Positions 39,584 to 50,855 of a stretch of DNA of 64,000 bases are shown here, piece after piece. The DNA lies in contig NZ_AP023033.1 in NCBI RefSeq assembly GCF_019670125.1, positions 310,001 to 374,000 of the forward strand. Direction: 5' to 3'. The DNA comes from Agarivorans aestuarii. Lineage in GTDB: Bacteria; Pseudomonadota; Gammaproteobacteria; Enterobacterales; Celerinatantimonadaceae. The position numbers and the translations under genes are program-made. The notes under the pieces were generated by a model. It had not been told where the DNA came from and searched no databases. It worked only from the letters and a program-made list of their open reading frames with translations. Numbering within the stretch: position 1 is the first letter of the stretch; the number at the start of each line of letters is the position of its first letter.

Positions 39584-41209
39584 TCAGTCTAGCCGAGGAC
39601 CTGCTGCTACCAGAGCTTCACCTTCTGCATTGTCGGTGTACTTGGCAAAGTTTTTGATAAAGCGTTGGGCTAAATCTTCGGCTTTGCTTTCCCACTGCAA
39701 TGGATCTTGGTAGGTGTCGCGAGGGTCGAGAATCTCGCTGTCGGCACCTGGCAATGAGGTTGGTACTTCTAGATTAAAGATTGGCAATTGCTTGGTGTCT
39801 TGCTTTTCAATCGAACCATCTAAAATGGCATCAATAATTGCACGAGTATCTTGAATTGAAATACGTTTGCCTGTGCCATTCCAACCAGTATTGACTAAGT
39901 AAGCTTCGGCACCAGCCGCTTCCATACGTTTAACTAATACTTCGGCGTATTTAGTTGGGTGTAGGGTTAGGAAAGCAGCACCAAAACACGCTGAGAAGGT
40001 AGGTGTTGGCTCAGTAATTCCTCGCTCTGTACCGGCTAGTTTGGCGGTAAAGCCAGATAAAAAATGGTACTTAGTTTGCTCTGGCGTAAGCTTAGCAACT
40101 GGTGGCAATACTCCAAAAGCATCGGCAGTTAAGAAAATGACTTTCTTAGCATGACCGGCTTTAGATACAGGCTTAACGATATTCTCAATGTGATTGATAG
40201 GGTAAGAAACACGAGTGTTTTCGGTTTTAGAACCGTCATCGTAGTTTACGCTACCATCGTTGCGCACCGTTACATTCTCTAACAAAGCATCACGTTTGAT
40301 AGCATTGTAGATATCGGGCTCGGCTTCTTTACTTAACTTAATGGTTTTGGCATAGCAGCCACCTTCAAAGTTAAATACGCCTTCGTCGTCCCAACCGTGC
40401 TCGTCATCACCAATCAACTGCCGTTTAGGATCGGTAGATAGGGTGGTTTTGCCGGTACCAGACAAACCGAAGAAAATAGCGGTGTCGCCCGCTTCGCCAA
40501 CATTGGCAGAACAGTGCATAGACGCCATGCCATTAAGTGGTAGGTAGTAGTTCATCATGGCGAACATGCCTTTCTTCATTTCGCCGCCGTACCATGTACC
40601 ACCAATCACCTGCATTTTCTCTGTCATGTTAAATACAGTGAAGTTTTCAGAATTTAGGCCGTGCTCTTTCCACTTTTTGTTGGTGGTTTTAGAACCGTTC
40701 ATCACTACAAAGTCTGGCTCGTAGTCCTCAAGCTCTGCGGCTGTTGGGCGAATGAACATGTTGGTTACAAAGTGAGCCTGCCACGCTACTTCAACAATAA
40801 AACGTACTTTTAAGCGAGTATCTGGGTTAGCACCACAGTAGGTATCAACCACAAATAAGCGTTTGCCAGATAGTTGGTCGGTCACGGTTTGTTTTAGGTC
40901 GGTCCAAACCGCAGGGTCTATTGGCTTGTTGTCGTTTTTAGCTTGTTCTGAGGTCCACCACATGCTGTCGCGGGTGGTATCGTCAAGAACGATGTATTTA
41001 TCTTTTGGCGAACGCCCGGTGAAGATCCCAGTATCTACTGCAACTGCACCGGTAGTGGTGACAATTCCGCGTTCGTAGCCTGTGAGCTCCGGTCGAGTTT
41101 CTTCCTTAAATAGTTCTTCGTATGAGGGGTTGTACACCACGTCCGACACATCTTTGATGCCGTATTGAGCCAGGTCGATAACCTGATCTTTTTCTGCAAC
41201 GTCAAGCAT
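39584..41209 (-). CDS. pckA: Phosphoenolpyruvate carboxykinase (ATP)
   Basis: 541 aa, the E. coli-type length. It converts oxaloacetate plus ATP to PEP in gluconeogenesis. Motifs: [10 protein letters not shown] near residues 62-71, the kinase-1a loop [11 protein letters not shown] near 248-258, and the metal-binding loop L-I-G-D-D-E-H-G-W near 265-273. AGGAG is six bases before the ATG. It is monocistronic and lies next to hslO, as in enterobacteria and Vibrio. Confidence 0.97.
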   Translation of the reverse strand: MLDVAEKDQVIDLAQYGIKDVSDVVYNPSYEELFKEETRPELTGYERGIVTTTGAVAVDTGIFTGRSPKDKYIVLDDTTRDSMWWTSEQAKNDNKPIDPAVWTDLKQTVTDQLSGKRLFVVDTYCGANPDTRLKVRFIVEVAWQAHFVTNMFIRPTAAELEDYEPDFVVMNGSKTTNKKWKEHGLNSENFTVFNMTEKMQVIGGTWYGGEMKKGMFAMMNYYLPLNGMASMHCSANVGEAGDTAIFFGLSGTGKTTLSTDPKRQLIGDDEHGWDDEGVFNFEGGCYAKTIKLSKEAEPDIYNAIKRDALLENVTVRNDGSVNYDDGSKTENTRVSYPINHIENIVKPVSKAGHAKKVIFLTADAFGVLPPVAKLTPEQTKYHFLSGFTAKLAGTERGITEPTPTFSACFGAAFLTLHPTKYAEVLVKRMEAAGAEAYLVNTGWNGTGKRISIQDTRAIIDAILDGSIEKQDTKQLPIFNLEVPTSLPGADSEILDPRDTYQDPLQWESKAEDLAQRFIKNFAKYTDNAEGEALVAAGPRLD

Positions 41210-41351
41210 AGCAGTCTCCTGTAGGTAGAGAGGTAAGATTTATATTGTTTTTTTATTTGGTGTTGGCTCTGATTCTATCCCTTTAGTGGTACCAAAAAGA
41301 GAGGGGTGTCAAATTACCAGCACTTTTTTTATGGTTATTAGGGGTCTATCT

Positions 41352-41379
41352 AGGAAATGCGATTCGCACCGCATTTCCT
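41352..41379 (-). terminator. Hairpin behind hslO
   Basis: AGGAAATGCG and CGCATTTCCT are perfect 10-bp arms around an 8-nt loop, ten bases after the hslO stop. There is no T run, so it may protect the 3' end or act with Rho rather than as a classical terminator. Confidence 0.5.
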
Positions 41380-41388
41380 GAGGTCAGT

Positions 41389-42270
41389 TTAATGAATTTT
41401 GGCAGGGTTTGTCGATATATTACGCGTGAAAATGTTTTCAACGTCGGCTTCGTTAAAATTATAGTCATGTCCACAGTAGTCACAATGCATCGAAATATGG
41501 CCTCTTTCATGGCAAATTTCGAGCAATTCTTTGTGGTCAATATTGGCTAAGGCCGTTTCACAACGCTCTTTTGAGCAAGTGCATTTAAAGCAAACTTCTT
41601 GCGGCTCGTAAACGCGAACTTTATGTTCGTGATACAAACGAAATAGCAGCTGCTCGGCATCTAGCTCAAAGCTTTCTTGAGCGGTGGTGGTTTCACTTAA
41701 AGTGGTAATCAACTCAAAGTGTTCAGCATCTTCATCTTTACTGGCTGGTAGTGCTTGTAAGAACAAGCCGCTGGCGTGAGGGCGACCATCAAACATGCCA
41801 GTAAATAACCATAGGCGAGTATTAAGTTGTTCCGATTGCTGGAAGTAGGCTTCAATACTGGCGGCTACACCTTGCGGGTTTATTTCCACAATGCCTTGAT
41901 AACGCTCGCCTTGGCTAGGCGTAATGGTAATGACAATGTGGCCTTTCCCAACCAGTTCTACAAAACCAATGTTAGGGTCAATGGAGCCTTGGTAGCGTGC
42001 GACACCGCGCATTTGTTGTTGGTCGGTGCCACTTACTGCTAGTACGCTTAATGGGCCATCGCCTTGCAGTTGCACGGTAATGTCGCCTTCAAACTTTAAG
42101 GTGGCGGTAAGCAAACAAGTGGCCGCTAGCATCTCACCCAATAGGGTTTGTACAGGCGCAGGGTAGTTTTGTTGATCGATGATTTCTGCGTAGCTTTGCT
42201 GCAACTGCACTAATTCGCCACGGAGGTTGTAATCTTCGAATAGGTAACGATTAAGAATGTCTTGCTTCAT
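41389..42270 (-). CDS. hslO: Redox-regulated chaperone Hsp33
   Basis: 293 aa. This holdase is activated by oxidation and unfolding of its C-terminal zinc domain. The four zinc Cys are seen as C-T-C near residue 233 and C-D-Y-C near 265. The N-terminal core begins with R-Y-L-F-E-D-Y-N-L-R-G-E. It is cytosolic and probably co-transcribed with hslR, 12 bases upstream. The order hslR-hslO-pckA is conserved with E. coli. Confidence 0.96.
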   Translation of the reverse strand: MKQDILNRYLFEDYNLRGELVQLQQSYAEIIDQQNYPAPVQTLLGEMLAATCLLTATLKFEGDITVQLQGDGPLSVLAVSGTDQQQMRGVARYQGSIDPNIGFVELVGKGHIVITITPSQGERYQGIVEINPQGVAASIEAYFQQSEQLNTRLWLFTGMFDGRPHASGLFLQALPASKDEDAEHFELITTLSETTTAQESFELDAEQLLFRLYHEHKVRVYEPQEVCFKCTCSKERCETALANIDHKELLEICHERGHISMHCDYCGHDYNFNEADVENIFTRNISTNPAKIH

Positions 42271-42282
42271 AAGTAGGCCTGA

Positions 42283-42678
42283 CTATTGTTGTTTAAACTG
42301 AATAATTTGCCGACGCTGCTTTTTGTCGGGTCGGCGTTCTGGGCTGGCACTTTGTGCCATGAGCTTGCGTTGCATTGCATATTGTTCGCGCTTTTTAAGG
42401 CTTTGTTCTGTTTCTTGGTAAAGCAGCTGAGCTTGTGGCGCTGGGCCGCGTTTGTCGCTTAATTGCTCAACCTTGACTTCTATTTGTTGTTGGCCTTGCC
42501 ACAAGCTAATCGTTGCACCCACTTCTACATTTCGGCTTGGCTTACAGCGCTGCTGGTTATAATGCACTTTACCGCCCATTACCATGTCGCGAGCAAGCCC
42601 ACGGGTTTTATAAAATCGTGCTGCCCACAGCCACTTATCAAGGCGTAGCGCGGAGTTGTTAGAGTTTTGTGAATTCAT
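42283..42678 (-). CDS. hslR: Hsp15, ribosome-rescue RNA-binding protein
   Basis: 131 aa. The S4 RNA-binding domain occupies residues 10-70 (R-L-D-K-W-L-W-A-A-R-F-Y-K-T-R, then G-G-K-V-H-Y-N), with a basic tail (R-R-P-D-K-K-Q-R-R). It binds 50S subunits carrying nascent chains after abortive translation. It is first of the hslRO pair and divergent from the gsp operon. Confidence 0.95.
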   Translation of the reverse strand: MNSQNSNNSALRLDKWLWAARFYKTRGLARDMVMGGKVHYNQQRCKPSRNVEVGATISLWQGQQQIEVKVEQLSDKRGPAPQAQLLYQETEQSLKKREQYAMQRKLMAQSASPERRPDKKQRRQIIQFKQQ

Positions 42679-42936
42679 GCTAAGTCTTGGCTGGCTTATA
42701 TATTATCTATTAAATTATATCAGTTTTATGCGTACTAGCTATTTCTCGGATTAGTGCGTTATCCAGCAGAAAACCGATAAAAGTCCAATTAAATGCAAAA
42801 TTTACACTTGCAGCTCTTGTTCTACGCCTAAGTCCCTTTAGAATGAAGAACCCTCTGTATGAGGCGCTTTGCCATAGTTTTTTCATAAGGATGATCGATA
42901 ATCGGTTAACGATGACAGATGTATTATAACGAATAA

Positions 42937-43824
42937 ATGGATATTAAATCTTTTTCTACTCAACTTGCTCGTTACGTTCCTTCGCAAAAGAGCAGCGTAT
43001 TAATCACATTACTATTGATGTGTTTTGCCGCTTATCAGTTGGCGTCTATTACTTGGTTATTGGTGCCAACGCCTTCACCCGCTTTTCGCTGGGTTCCTCA
43101 GCAGGTGCAATCTAGTAATAAAGCGGCTCAAGTTGATTTATCTAGCCTCACCAAGCTGCATTTATTTGGTGAATACCAATCCAAGAAGGCTAAACCGGTT
43201 GTTCAAGCGCCTTCGTCAACCGATGCACCTAAAACCTCATTAAAGTTAACTCTTTCTGGTTTAGTGGCAAGTAGCGACCAAACTAAAGCGCTAGCCATTA
43301 TTGAACACCGCGGTAAACAACAGACCTATGGCATAGATGAATCGATTAATGGTACTCAAGCTGTCATAAAAGAGATTCAAACTGACCGGGTGATTTTATT
43401 GCATCGCGGTGTTTACGAAAGTTTATTACTAGACCCAGAAGACAAAAAGTCGCAATCTCGGACTAGTTCAAATACTGCTAAGCGCAGTACCAATGCGTCT
43501 AGCAATAGTCGTTCGGCTAAAGTCGACGTAAAAGAAGTATTAAAAGACCCTTCAAAACTAACCGATTACATTCGTATTTCGCCGGTTCGTAAAGATGGTG
43601 CCTTAAGTGGTTACCGAATCAACCCCGGTAAAAACGCTGCCTTATTTAAACAAGTGGGCTTGAAAGCTAATGACTTAGCTGTAGCTCTTAATGGATATGA
43701 CCTGCGCGACAACGCGCAAGCAATGCAAGTGATGCAAGAGATGGCAGAGCTAACGGATATTACGGTAACCGTAGAGCGCAATGGCCAGTTGCAGGATGTG
43801 TTGTTCAGCCTGCCAGATGAATAG
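42937..43824 (+). CDS. gspC: Type II secretion protein GspC
   Basis: 295 aa. One membrane helix (residues 20-42), a homology-region domain near 60-165 (L-H-L-F-G-E-Y, L-T-L-S-G-L-V-A-S) and a C-terminal PDZ-like domain (I-R-I-S-P-V-R-K-D-G then L-N-G-Y-D-L). It joins the inner-membrane platform to the GspD secretin and may help choose cargo. First gene of gspC-N; its ribosome site is weak (only AACGAATAA before the ATG). The 258-base gap upstream holds the promoter, which I cannot fix. Confidence 0.95.
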   Translation: MDIKSFSTQLARYVPSQKSSVLITLLLMCFAAYQLASITWLLVPTPSPAFRWVPQQVQSSNKAAQVDLSSLTKLHLFGEYQSKKAKPVVQAPSSTDAPKTSLKLTLSGLVASSDQTKALAIIEHRGKQQTYGIDESINGTQAVIKEIQTDRVILLHRGVYESLLLDPEDKKSQSRTSSNTAKRSTNASSNSRSAKVDVKEVLKDPSKLTDYIRISPVRKDGALSGYRINPGKNAALFKQVGLKANDLAVALNGYDLRDNAQAMQVMQEMAELTDITVTVERNGQLQDVLFSLPDE

Positions 43825-43843
43825 TACCGGAGATTTATTTAAC

Positions 43844-45952
43844 ATGAAGTTGCAAGCCTTACGCTTGGTTCGCCACAGCCTTGTTGGCCTAATTGGATTA
43901 GGCCTTTGTGGAATCGTGAGTGCCACCGAGTTTTCAGCCAATTTTAAAGGTGCTGACATTAGTGAGTTCATCACCACGGTTGGTCGTAATCTCAATAAAA
44001 CTATCATCGTAGACCCCGCGGTTCGCGGTAAAGTTAATGTGCGTAGTTACGATTTGCTTACCGAAGAGCAGTACTATCAGTTCTTCTTAAGTGTGTTAGA
44101 TGTTTACGGTTTTGCGGTTATTGATATGCCAAACGGCGTAACCAAAGTTGTGCGCGCCAAAGACGCCAAGGCGGGAGCGATTCCGGTGGTAGACCGTGAT
44201 GATCAAGCCTTTGGCGATGAAATGGTTACCCGTGTGGTACCGGTGCTAAATGTATCGGTGCGTGAGCTAGCGCCTTTATTACGTCAGCTAAATGATAATG
44301 CCGGTGGCGGTAACGTAGTGCACTACGATCCTTCTAACGTAATTATGCTTACTGGCCGTGCTGCTGTGGTGAACCGTTTGGTCGAGATTATCCGCCGAGT
44401 GGACAAAGCCGGGGACCAAGAGGTAGATATTATTCGTCTTAAGTTTGCATCAGCCGGTGAACTGGTGCGAATTATTGAATCGCTTACCGCTAGCACGGGT
44501 GGTAAAGGTGCGGCAGCCAGTTTGTTAATTCCTAAAGTGGTTGCCGATGAGCGGACCAACAGCATTGTGGTATCGGGCGAACCAAGTGCCCGAGCACGTA
44601 TTGTGCGTTTAGTAGCAAAGCTTGATAGCGAACTAGAAACCTACGGCAATACCCGCGTTTTCTACTTAAAGTATGCCAAGGCCGCCGATCTTGTAGATGT
44701 ACTTAAAGGTGTGAGTGAAACCGTAGCGGCAGAGGCTGCTGGCGGCAGCAAGAAGAGTTCTGCCAGTAACTCTCGTGGCAATTTCTCTATTGAAGCTCAC
44801 GAAGATACCAATACCTTGGTCATTACCGCTCAGCCAGACAATATGCGCACCTTAGAAGGCGTGATTAATCAGCTTGATATTCGTCGAGCCCAAGTAAACG
44901 TGGAAGCGATTATTGTTGAAGTGGCCGAAGGTGATGGTATTAGCCTTGGCGTACAATGGGCCACTAAGGCCGGTGGTACTCAGTTTAACGATGCTGGTGT
45001 ATCAATTAGTGAAATTGGCGCAGGTATCTACGATGCTCAACCCACCGAAGGTTCTACCGTGTGTACCGGCGAAACCTGTACAGTTAACCCAGAAACTCCC
45101 GGTGATATCTCTGGCTTAGCCAGCGCATTAGCTAAAATCTCTGGCGCTGCCTTTGGCTTTTATGGTGCTGATTGGGGCGTGTTAGTACAAGCCGCGGCTA
45201 ATGACTCACGTTCTAACTTATTAGCAACACCTTCTATCACTACCCTAGATAACAAAGAAGCCTTCTTTACCGTAGGTGAAGAAGTACCAGTACTAACCGG
45301 GTCTGCTTCTAGCAGTAGCAACGATAATCCTTTCACTACCGTTGATCGTAAAGAAGTGGGTATCAAGCTAAAAGTAACGCCACAAATTAACGAAGGTAAC
45401 GCGGTTCAGCTTACCATCGAACAAGAGGTGTCTAAGGTACAAGGTCAAACCTCTGTAGACGTTGTATTTGCTAAACGCCAATTACAAACTACGGTGCTAG
45501 TCGACAGCGGCGATACCATTATTTTAGGCGGTTTGTTAGACGACCAAATTGAAGAAAGTGAATCTAAAGTACCGCTACTGGGCGACATTCCGGTATTAGG
45601 GCATTTATTCCGCTCTACCAACTCGAAGAAAGTTAAACGTAATTTGATGATCTTCATTCGCCCAACCATTATTCGTGACTCGGTAACCATGCAAAGCGTG
45701 AGCTCGCGTAAGTATAGCCAAATCCGTGCTCAGCAATTGTTGCGTGAAGAGTTAGGCGTAGTATTAATGCCAGATACTAAAGTGCCAGTATTGCCAGAAT
45801 TTAACTCGGTAGATGATGTATCGCCTGAAGTTCAAGAGTACATCGACTACTTAAAAGAAAAGAATGAGCGCTTAAAGAAAGAAGAAGCTGAGAAAGCGGC
45901 AAAAGAAGCCGAAGCAGCAGCTGCTAATAAAGAGCAAGTGAGTGCCGAGTAA
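43844..45952 (+). CDS. gspD: Type II secretion secretin GspD
   Basis: 702 aa from the ATG at 43844, which gives a proper signal peptide (cleavage near V-S-A-T-E). An ATG at 43817 overlapping the gspC end would add nine residues. The N0 domain begins [14 protein letters not shown]1-N3 repeats follow. The secretin core has V-P-V-L-T-G and the late [13 protein letters not shown]. The C-terminal 30 residues are an acidic-basic helix ([13 protein letters not shown]). It forms the outer-membrane channel. Confidence 0.97.
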   Translation: MKLQALRLVRHSLVGLIGLGLCGIVSATEFSANFKGADISEFITTVGRNLNKTIIVDPAVRGKVNVRSYDLLTEEQYYQFFLSVLDVYGFAVIDMPNGVTKVVRAKDAKAGAIPVVDRDDQAFGDEMVTRVVPVLNVSVRELAPLLRQLNDNAGGGNVVHYDPSNVIMLTGRAAVVNRLVEIIRRVDKAGDQEVDIIRLKFASAGELVRIIESLTASTGGKGAAASLLIPKVVADERTNSIVVSGEPSARARIVRLVAKLDSELETYGNTRVFYLKYAKAADLVDVLKGVSETVAAEAAGGSKKSSASNSRGNFSIEAHEDTNTLVITAQPDNMRTLEGVINQLDIRRAQVNVEAIIVEVAEGDGISLGVQWATKAGGTQFNDAGVSISEIGAGIYDAQPTEGSTVCTGETCTVNPETPGDISGLASALAKISGAAFGFYGADWGVLVQAAANDSRSNLLATPSITTLDNKEAFFTVGEEVPVLTGSASSSSNDNPFTTVDRKEVGIKLKVTPQINEGNAVQLTIEQEVSKVQGQTSVDVVFAKRQLQTTVLVDSGDTIILGGLLDDQIEESESKVPLLGDIPVLGHLFRSTNSKKVKRNLMIFIRPTIIRDSVTMQSVSSRKYSQIRAQQLLREELGVVLMPDTKVPVLPEFNSVDDVSPEVQEYIDYLKEKNERLKKEEAEKAAKEAEAAAANKEQVSAE

Positions 45953-47490
45953 TGGACTTAGATGCTGAGCTAAATGTATTAGAAGATGAAAAGGCCTTAG
46001 TGTCTGACACCCCCCACATGGAAGGAGTAGAAGGCTGGCAGTTACCCTATATGTTTGCCAAAACCTACGGCGTGATGTTGGAAAAAAAACGGGACGCTTG
46101 GCAGGTTTATCATAACTCTAAGGTGGAGTTAGAAGCGCTGCTTGAAATTCGTCGAGTATTAAAGCAAGAATTCGCATGCGAAGCGCTGTCTGATGATGAT
46201 TTTGAGCAACGCCTTACTGAAGGTTATCAACGAGATTCATCGCAAGCTCGTCAGCTAATGGAAGATATCGGTAACGATATGGACTTCTATACCTTGGCTG
46301 AAGAGCTTCCCGAAAACGAAGACCTATTAGAAACCGAAGACGATGCGCCGATCATCAAATTGATTAACGCCATGTTAGGTGAAGCGATTAAAGAAGGGGC
46401 CAGTGATATTCACATTGAAACCTTTGAAGCGGCCCTAGTGATTCGTTTTCGTATTGACGGCGTATTGCGTGAAATTTTACGCCCACACCGCAAGCTTGCC
46501 GCTTTGTTGGTTTCACGTATTAAAGTAATGGCGCGCTTAGACATTGCTGAGAAGCGGGTTCCGCAAGATGGTCGTATTTCCTTGCGTATTGCCGGCCGTG
46601 CTGTAGATGTGCGGGTTTCAACCATGCCATCCAGCCATGGCGAGCGTGTTGTACTGCGTTTATTAGATAAAAACAATTCTCGCTTGAAGCTCGAAAGCCT
46701 AGGTTTGGCAGAAAACTACCGCGAAGTGATTAGCGAACTACTGAAAAAACCACACGGCATTATCTTAGTTACCGGACCGACCGGTTCCGGTAAAAGTACT
46801 ACCTTGTATGCTGGCCTTAACGACATTAATACTAAAGATCGGAACATTCTCACTGTAGAAGATCCGGTGGAATTTAATATTGAAGGCATCGGCCAAACCC
46901 AAGTTAATACCAAAGTGGATATGACCTTTGCGCGCGGTTTACGGGCTATTCTTCGTCAAGATCCCGATGTTGTAATGATTGGTGAGATCCGTGATTTAGA
47001 AACCGCGCAAATTGCGGTGCAAGCCAGTTTAACCGGTCACTTAGTATTATCTACTCTGCACACCAATACTGCGATTGGTTCGGTAACCCGTTTGCGCGAT
47101 ATGGGGGTTGAGCCGTTTTTATTATCATCGAGTTTATTGGCGGTGTTAGCGCAGCGTTTAGTGCGTACTTTATGCCAAGATTGTTGCGAAGCACATCTGG
47201 TAAGTGAGCACGAACATCAACTCTTAGGCATTGCTAAAGATGCTACAGTGTATCGCCCTGTAGGCTGTGAAAGCTGCAATAATACTGGTTATCGTGGCCG
47301 AACCGGTATTCATGAGTTATTACCCGTTACCGATGAAGTGCGCGATATGATTCACTCTGGTAGCAGCGAACAAGAAATTGAAAATGCAGTGCGCTCTAGT
47401 TGCCCAAGTATCCGACAAGATGGGGTAAATAAGGTGCTGAAGGGCATTACTAGCCTAGAAGAAGTATTGCGAGTCACCCGCGAAGGATAG
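45952..47490 (+). CDS. gspE: Type II secretion ATPase GspE
   Basis: 512 aa. Walker [10 protein letters not shown] lies near residue 278, with an Asp box ([12 protein letters not shown]), Walker B ([12 protein letters not shown]) and a His box. The four-Cys zinc element typical of GspE is C-Q-D-C-C and C-E-S-C near 410-445. It powers pseudopilus assembly from the cytosol. The ATG overlaps the gspD stop by one base (TAATG). Confidence 0.97.
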   Translation: MDLDAELNVLEDEKALVSDTPHMEGVEGWQLPYMFAKTYGVMLEKKRDAWQVYHNSKVELEALLEIRRVLKQEFACEALSDDDFEQRLTEGYQRDSSQARQLMEDIGNDMDFYTLAEELPENEDLLETEDDAPIIKLINAMLGEAIKEGASDIHIETFEAALVIRFRIDGVLREILRPHRKLAALLVSRIKVMARLDIAEKRVPQDGRISLRIAGRAVDVRVSTMPSSHGERVVLRLLDKNNSRLKLESLGLAENYREVISELLKKPHGIILVTGPTGSGKSTTLYAGLNDINTKDRNILTVEDPVEFNIEGIGQTQVNTKVDMTFARGLRAILRQDPDVVMIGEIRDLETAQIAVQASLTGHLVLSTLHTNTAIGSVTRLRDMGVEPFLLSSSLLAVLAQRLVRTLCQDCCEAHLVSEHEHQLLGIAKDATVYRPVGCESCNNTGYRGRTGIHELLPVTDEVRDMIHSGSSEQEIENAVRSSCPSIRQDGVNKVLKGITSLEEVLRVTREG

Positions 47491-47498
47491 TTAGTGTA

Positions 47499-48716
47499 AT
47501 GCCGGCATTTGAGTATCAAGCCTTTAATAAAAAGGGCAAAAAATCTAACGGAGTTCATGAAGCGGAATCGGCGCGTCAGGTTCGCGCTCATCTGCGTGAG
47601 CAAGGCTTAACACCACTTAAAATTGAGCAAGTGGCCGAACGCGTTCAAAAAGCCAGCACTGGCTTTAGCTTTCGAAGCAAAGTTAGCACCTCAGATTTAG
47701 CCCTATTAACTCGCCAGCTAGCAACCTTAGTTGCAGCAGCTATGCCCATTGAAGAGTCGCTTAAGGCGGTAGCTCAGCAGTGTGATAAACCTAAACTCAA
47801 AAGCATTATTTCAGGTGTACGTTCTAAAGTTGTAGAAGGGTACAGTTTGGCCGATAGCATGGCCGAATTCCCCGATGTATTTGAAAAGCTGTATTGCGCC
47901 ATGGTGGCCGCAGGTGAAAAATCAGGTCACTTAGATAAAGTGCTTGATCGCTTGGCTGATTACACCGAGCAGCGCCAAGCCATGCGCATGAAAACCATGC
48001 AAGCCTTAATCTACCCAGCAGTGCTTACCTTTGTGTGTTTGGGGGTTATCGCAATTCTGTTGGTGTCGGTTGTGCCTAAGGTTGTGGCGCAGTTCGAACA
48101 CATGGGGCAAGAGCTGCCCAACGCCACCAAGTTTTTGATTTATGTAAGTGAACTGGTAAGTGATTATGGCCTAGTTTTCTTGATTGGTGGCATGTTGGCG
48201 ATGGTGGTATGGCAGCGCTTACTGCAGAAAGACAATGTCAGAATGAAGTGGCATCAGCGACTTCTAGGCATGCCGGTGGTTGGCAAAGTTAGCAAGGGGC
48301 TTAATACTGCGCGCTTTGCCAGAACCTTAAGTATTTTGAACGCCAGTGCCGTGCCCTTATTAGAAGGTATGGGCATTGCTGGTGAAGTACTCACCAATGA
48401 TTACGCGCGCGCCCAAGTGTTGCATGCCGCCTCTAAAGTGCGCGAGGGCGGCAGTTTGCACTCTTCGCTAGAAGCAACCAAGTTGTTTCCGCCGATGATG
48501 CTGCACATGATCGCCAGTGGTGAGCGTTCTGGGGAATTGGAAGGAATGTTAGAACGCGCGGCCGACAACCAAGACCGCCAGTTCGAAACGCAAGTGAACA
48601 TAGCATTAGGGATATTCGAGCCTGCCTTGATCGTAACCATGGCGGGTATCGTGCTATTTATCGTAATGGCAATTCTATTGCCGATTTTGGAACTTAATAA
48701 CATGGTGGGGCTATAG
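47499..48716 (+). CDS. gspF: Type II secretion platform protein GspF
   Basis: 405 aa with two GspF repeats (L-T-R-Q-L-A-T-L-V-A-A-A-M-P near residues 70-83 and F-A-R-T-L-S-I-L-N-A-S-A-V-P near 270-285) and three membrane helices. It is the inner-membrane platform that receives force from GspE. It starts eight bases after gspE. Confidence 0.96.
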   Translation: MPAFEYQAFNKKGKKSNGVHEAESARQVRAHLREQGLTPLKIEQVAERVQKASTGFSFRSKVSTSDLALLTRQLATLVAAAMPIEESLKAVAQQCDKPKLKSIISGVRSKVVEGYSLADSMAEFPDVFEKLYCAMVAAGEKSGHLDKVLDRLADYTEQRQAMRMKTMQALIYPAVLTFVCLGVIAILLVSVVPKVVAQFEHMGQELPNATKFLIYVSELVSDYGLVFLIGGMLAMVVWQRLLQKDNVRMKWHQRLLGMPVVGKVSKGLNTARFARTLSILNASAVPLLEGMGIAGEVLTNDYARAQVLHAASKVREGGSLHSSLEATKLFPPMMLHMIASGERSGELEGMLERAADNQDRQFETQVNIALGIFEPALIVTMAGIVLFIVMAILLPILELNNMVGL

Positions 48717-48744
48717 CACCTACCGGTATTTCGGAGTAAGTAAC

Positions 48745-49185
48745 ATGCAAAAGTCGATGCACACTCAAGCAACTAGCCGAGGTTTTACCTTGCTAGAAGT
48801 GATGGTGGTGATTGTAATTCTAGGTATTTTGGCCGGTTTAGTTGTTCCTAACTTATTAGGTAACAAAGAAAAAGCCGATATTCAAAAGGCAAAAACCGAT
48901 ATTATCGCTCTAGAAAATGCCTTAGACATGTACCGCTTGGATAACTCGCGTTACCCCACCACCGAGCAAGGCCTAGAAGCCTTGGTGACTAAGCCAAGCT
49001 CTAGCCCAGAGCCACGTAACTACCCAGAAGATGGCTACTTACGTCGTCTGCAAAAAGACCCATGGGGTAATGACTACATTCTAATTAGCCCAGGTGAAAA
49101 GGGTCGTATTGATATTTTCAGCGCCGGCTTAGATGGTGAAGAAGGTACCAATGACGATATTGGTAACTGGAACTTAGATCAGTAA
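48745..49185 (+). CDS. gspG: Major pseudopilin GspG
   Basis: 146 aa. The prepilin site R-G|F-T-L-L-E-V-M-V-V-I comes after a 12-residue leader. The globular part ends with the calcium-site region (D-P-W-G-N-D-Y, F-S-A-G-L-D-G-E-E-G-T-N-D-D). It is the main subunit of the pseudopilus. GspO/PilD prepilin peptidase is not in the window. Confidence 0.97.
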   Translation: MQKSMHTQATSRGFTLLEVMVVIVILGILAGLVVPNLLGNKEKADIQKAKTDIIALENALDMYRLDNSRYPTTEQGLEALVTKPSSSPEPRNYPEDGYLRRLQKDPWGNDYILISPGEKGRIDIFSAGLDGEEGTNDDIGNWNLDQ

Positions 49186-49189
49186 ATTG

Positions 49190-49777
49190 ATGAGGTCTCG
49201 CTTAGCTCATCGCCATCGCCAGCAAGGTTTTACATTGCTGGAGGTTATTTTGGTATTGCTATTAATGTCGATGGGTATCTATTCGGTTGTTATGTCAGTA
49301 TCGGGTTCGAGCGAGCAAAAGATCGTTGAGCAGCAAGCCAAGCGTTTAGCCGCTCTTGTTCAATATGCCCAAGAGCAGGCGCTGCTTACTGGCTATGATT
49401 ATGGCGTTTACAGTGATGCCGAAAAGTACCAGTTTGTGCGTATGGAAAAGCAGCGTTGGATAAAACTTAACGACCGCATATTTAAAGAAAAAGTATTTGA
49501 AGAACCGTATTTTCTAGAGTTAAGCCTAGAGAATGTGGAGCTAGAAGAACAAGGTTATGGTAGTGGTACTTTAGGTTTTGAAGGCGATGGTTTATTTGAG
49601 AAAGACTTCATCACTGAAGAGGTCGAACAAACCATTGTGCCGCAAGTATTGTTGCTAAGTAGTGGTGAAGTAACGCCCTTTAAACTGGTGTTTGCTTACG
49701 AAGATAGCCTTAATCGCTGGCAAGTAAGCAGTGATGATTTAGGCCAGCTGACAATTGCTCGAGACCAAGAGCAATGA
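49190..49777 (+). CDS. gspH: Minor pseudopilin GspH
   Basis: 195 aa from the ATG at 49190; a TTG one codon earlier is in the same frame. The prepilin leader R-Q-Q-G|F-T-L-L-E-V-I-L-V is intact, with an acidic beta-rich body. It is placed between gspG (four-base gap) and gspI (ATGA overlap). Its position and the methylation-type Glu5 identify it. Confidence 0.92.
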   Translation: MRSRLAHRHRQQGFTLLEVILVLLLMSMGIYSVVMSVSGSSEQKIVEQQAKRLAALVQYAQEQALLTGYDYGVYSDAEKYQFVRMEKQRWIKLNDRIFKEKVFEEPYFLELSLENVELEEQGYGSGTLGFEGDGLFEKDFITEEVEQTIVPQVLLLSSGEVTPFKLVFAYEDSLNRWQVSSDDLGQLTIARDQEQ

Positions 49778-50136
49778 ACAAGCAACGAGGAATGACCCTA
49801 CTCGAAGTAATGGTGGCCTTGGCGGTGCTGGCCATTGCTGGCACAGCGGTAATGAAAAGTGCCTCAGAAAACTTGCGCAGCCTAACTTACATTCAAGATA
49901 AAACCTTTGCCCTATGGATTGCCGACAATCAAATGGCCGAGCTTAAGCTCAGTAAAACTTGGCCCGGTACGGCGAGTCGCAAAGGAACCACCAAATTTGG
50001 CGATACCGATTGGCATTGGCGCTCACAAGGGGTAGCCACTGGCGATCCTAATTTTGTGGCAGTGACTATTTCGGTGTATCGCAATGCCGAAGAAAAAGCT
50101 GCTTTGGCAGAAATAACCAGTTATGTGAGCCGTTGA
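49774..50136 (+). CDS. gspI: Minor pseudopilin GspI
   Basis: 120 aa. It has a very short leader before the site G|M-T-L-L-E-V-M-V-A-L, and ends in a small beta-sheet domain. It forms the pseudopilus tip complex with GspJ and GspK. Its ATG overlaps the gspH stop by four bases. Confidence 0.95.
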   Translation: MNKQRGMTLLEVMVALAVLAIAGTAVMKSASENLRSLTYIQDKTFALWIADNQMAELKLSKTWPGTASRKGTTKFGDTDWHWRSQGVATGDPNFVAVTISVYRNAEEKAALAEITSYVSR

Positions 50137-50855
50137 TGAAGCAGCGCGGTTTTACCTTATTAGAAATGCTGGTGGCAATTGTCATCTTTGCCTTGCTGAC
50201 TATGGCAGCTTACCAAGTATTGCAAGGAGTAATGCGCAGCGACGAGATTTCCCAGCGCCACGGCGAAAGCCTGCAAGCCTTGCAACGCGCGATGTTTTTT
50301 ATGCAGCGTGATTTTACCCAGCTGGCACCGCGTTCTGTACGTGATGAAACCGAAGAACAGCGGCCACTAATAATGGCTGAGAAATACTTGCTAGAAAGTG
50401 ATGACATGGGCATTGAAATGCTGGTGCTTGGCTGGCGTAACCCTCAGTCAGTGATTCGTCGTTCGCAACTGCAACGCGTGGCATATTTGTTAAAAGACGA
50501 AAAATTGATTAAACGCTTTTACAACCACCCAGATTCCGTTGTGGGTTACGAACCCCGCGAAATGGTGTTGCTTAACGATGTTGAAGAACTCAAATTCCGT
50601 TTTCATGGTTCCAGTGGTTGGAGCCAGCAAGTGTCAGATAGCAACCAACTGCCGCGTGCGGTAGAAGTGACCTTGCGGCATAAAGATTATGGTGAATTAC
50701 GCCGAGTATTTCTAAGCCCCGAAGGCAGCCGTGCGGCGGTAGCCAGCCAGGCCCAAGAAGACGCCAATCGTAACACCAACCAAGGTGGTAGTGATTCGGG
50801 CACCAATAATGGCAACAATAACTCTGGCAGCCAACCTGATCCGGACGGCTCATAA
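50136..50855 (+). CDS. gspJ: Minor pseudopilin GspJ
   Basis: 239 aa from the ATG at 50136, overlapping the gspI TGA by one base. Prepilin site R-G|F-T-L-L-E-M-L-V-A-I. The globular tip domain is followed by a low-complexity tail rich in Asn, Gly and Ser (residues about 205-239), which seems longer than in many GspJ proteins and is probably flexible. Confidence 0.94.
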   Translation: MKQRGFTLLEMLVAIVIFALLTMAAYQVLQGVMRSDEISQRHGESLQALQRAMFFMQRDFTQLAPRSVRDETEEQRPLIMAEKYLLESDDMGIEMLVLGWRNPQSVIRRSQLQRVAYLLKDEKLIKRFYNHPDSVVGYEPREMVLLNDVEELKFRFHGSSGWSQQVSDSNQLPRAVEVTLRHKDYGELRRVFLSPEGSRAAVASQAQEDANRNTNQGGSDSGTNNGNNNSGSQPDPDGS